Below, one piece after another: positions 15,553 through 16,563 of a stretch of DNA of 16,563 nt (position 1 is its first letter; the number at the start of each line of letters is the position of its first letter). The stretch is taken from the NCBI GenBank assembly GCA_025360565.1, contig JANYBY010000339.1, positions 1 through 16,563 on the forward strand. The letters are read 5' to 3'. The notes under the pieces were generated by a model. It did no database searches, was not told the DNA's origin, and was given only the letters and a program-made list of their open reading frames with translations. Position numbers and translations under genes: made by a program. The stretch is from Bacteroidota bacterium. GTDB lineage: Bacteria > Bacteroidota > Bacteroidia > B-17B0 > Aurantibacillaceae.

Positions 15553-16563
15553 ATGAAAAATTTTAGTTTCGTTCTTGTTTTTTCCCTTCTGACCCTTTCC
15601 GGATTACGAGCTCAGGATTGGACAATGAAATTAACCAGCGTGGTTGAAAAAGATGATAAGGGCTTGAGTGGTGCTACTATCACTTTAACCAAAGGAGGAA
15701 GCGTTGTTACAACCATTCAAAGCGGTGGCAATGGCGATTTTGTTTTAAATATTCCAGCTAATGGCGACTATATAGTTACCGTTTCTTACCCGGGTTGCAA
15801 TCCTAAAAAATTTCAGGTGTCAACCATAGGCGTTCCGGAAGATAAAAATACGGATAATTCTAAATTGGGAATGAAGATAGAAGGCGTTACCATGTCTAAA
15901 CCGATCAAAGGAGTAGATTATTCGATTCTTAACCAGCCCCTTGCCCGTATTTCCTATAATACTTCAAAGAAAAATTTTTCGGATGAAGAGGCTTATACAA
16001 ATCAGATGTTAGGTTCGCTTATTAAAGTAAAGGAACAGGAAAAAATTATAATGGATAAGTATAATGCCTCTATAAAAACCGGTGATGGAGCACTTGCAAA
16101 AGCAGATTGTGACAATGCGAAATTAAATTACGAAAAAGCTCTAGGGCTTTTACCTGACGAACAATCAGCAAAAGATAAATTAGCAGCCGCTGATAAATGC
16201 AAAAAAGATAAAGATGATGCCGCCAAAAAAGCAACCGATGAAGCCGCGGCAAAAGCGGCCGCAGACAAAGCAGCAGCAGATAAAGCAGCAGCAGAAAAAT
16301 TAGCAAAAGAAAAAGCAGCAGCAGAAAAAGCGGCTGCAGACAAAGCAGCAGCGGATAAGGCAGCGGCAGACAAGGCAGCGGCCGAGAAAGCCGCGCAGGA
16401 AAAAGCAGCAGCAGAAAAATTAGCGAAAGAAAAAGAATTAGAAGCCAAAGCAGTTGCAGACAAAGCAGCAGCGGATAAAGCAGCGGCAGAAAAGGCTGCG
16501 GCCGAGAAAGCCGCGCAGGAAAAAGCAGCAGCAGAAAAATTAGCGAAAGAAAAAGAATTAGAA
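15553..16563 (+). CDS. Exported carboxypeptidase-regulatory-like protein, paralogue 3 (3' truncated by window)
   Basis: The ATG directly follows the stop of paralogue 2 (TAAATG) and the frame stays open for 337 codons to the last base. Signal peptide 1-20 (LSGLRA before QDWTM). The beta domain (about 36-95: KGLSGATITLTKG, GNGDFVLNIP, PGCNPKKFQVSTIGVPED) and a hairpin bracketed by C186 and C216 match paralogues 1 and 2. From about residue 222 to the edge the protein is almost pure AAADK/AAAEK/LAKEK pentads. Compared with its siblings it lacks ~10 residues between the first 'WT-KL-S' motif and the beta domain, and it lacks the KFC cysteine before the hairpin. Whether it ends in the TPR-like hairpin of the other two lies outside the window. 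Confidence 0.88.
   Translation, partial: MKNFSFVLVFSLLTLSGLRAQDWTMKLTSVVEKDDKGLSGATITLTKGGSVVTTIQSGGNGDFVLNIPANGDYIVTVSYPGCNPKKFQVSTIGVPEDKNTDNSKLGMKIEGVTMSKPIKGVDYSILNQPLARISYNTSKKNFSDEEAYTNQMLGSLIKVKEQEKIIMDKYNASIKTGDGALAKADCDNAKLNYEKALGLLPDEQSAKDKLAAADKCKKDKDDAAKKATDEAAAKAAADKAAADKAAAEKLAKEKAAAEKAAADKAAADKAAADKAAAEKAAQEKAAAEKLAKEKELEAKAVADKAAADKAAAEKAAAEKAAQEKAAAEKLAKEKELE
16324..16563 (+). repeat. 120-bp tandem repeat within paralogue 3 (two copies to the edge)
   Basis: Bases 16324-16443 and 16444-16563 align with 7 differences in 120, all in the first half; the last 60+ bases are identical. One copy encodes 40 residues, exactly eight pentads. A related partial copy precedes it (around 16265-16320, sharing the AAAEKLAKEK stretch). 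The array very likely continues past the window. Confidence 0.85.

Noticed and set aside
16128..16463. Ala/Ser/Phe-rich minus-strand ORF (111 codons) opposite paralogue 3
   Set aside because: It is the antisense of the AAADK pentad repeats; its repetitive composition follows from the + strand gene, which has a signal peptide and paralogues.
16216..16563. Pentad array as a CRISPR-like or intergenic repeat
   Set aside because: The units are contiguous without spacers, in phase with an open reading frame, and encode a regular peptide.
14089..16563. Assigning paralogues 2 and 3 as TolA
   Set aside because: Only the Ala/Lys/Asp/Glu linker composition is similar. They have cleavable-type signal peptides and N-terminal beta domains, and no TolA C-terminal domain or Tol-Pal neighbours are visible.

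Overview
The window comes from a member of the Bacteroidota. The evidence is a type IX secretion (T9SS) C-terminal sorting domain on the first protein, AT-rich intergenic DNA without clear Shine-Dalgarno sequences, start-proximal TAnnTTT promoter-like boxes, and protein families common in that phylum. I cannot resolve the genus. No rRNA, tRNA, CRISPR array, insertion sequence or phage gene was seen.

Layout. (1) 1-3584, + strand: the 3' part of a very large secreted multidomain protein (beta-helix-like region, repeated PKD/Ig-like modules, an inserted beta-sandwich, T9SS sorting domain), closed by a strong intrinsic terminator at 3639-3680. (2) About 3780-4370, + strand: a small gene resembling the eRF1-related 'translational machinery' (baeRF-like) proteins, whose start appears broken by a one-base loss in an A run, followed by an unannotated Lys-rich 56-residue ORF. 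(3) 11444 down to 4411, - strand: a tight four-gene operon of DUF58 protein, membrane transglutaminase-like protein, MoxR AAA+ ATPase and an exported TPR-like protein. Gaps are 3 and 1 nt, then an overlap. This is a MoxR-type envelope chaperone or assembly module. (4) 11903-11544, - strand: a small four-helix SPW-family membrane protein. Its upstream region shares an exact 14-nt box with that of the DUF58 operon, at almost the same distance from the start codon. (5) 12029-12874, + strand: a solitary alpha/beta hydrolase. (6) 12952 to the right edge, + strand: three tandem paralogues for exported proteins with one architecture: signal peptide, carboxypeptidase-regulatory-like beta domain, a Cys-bracketed helical hairpin, then a charged linker. 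In the two complete copies a TPR-like hairpin closes the protein. The linker changes from an irregular polar stretch (first) to AAADK-type pentads (second) to a long pentad array with a 120-bp DNA tandem repeat that runs off the window (third).

How they fit together. The DUF58/transglutaminase/MoxR/TPR genes are probably co-translated and act at the inner membrane and periplasm. The three paralogues form a separate operon (18-nt and 0-nt gaps) of unknown function. They are the best candidate for something undescribed: probably envelope proteins with a helical spacer that has grown by repeat expansion. The altered baeRF-like gene and its small neighbour are the second place worth checking.
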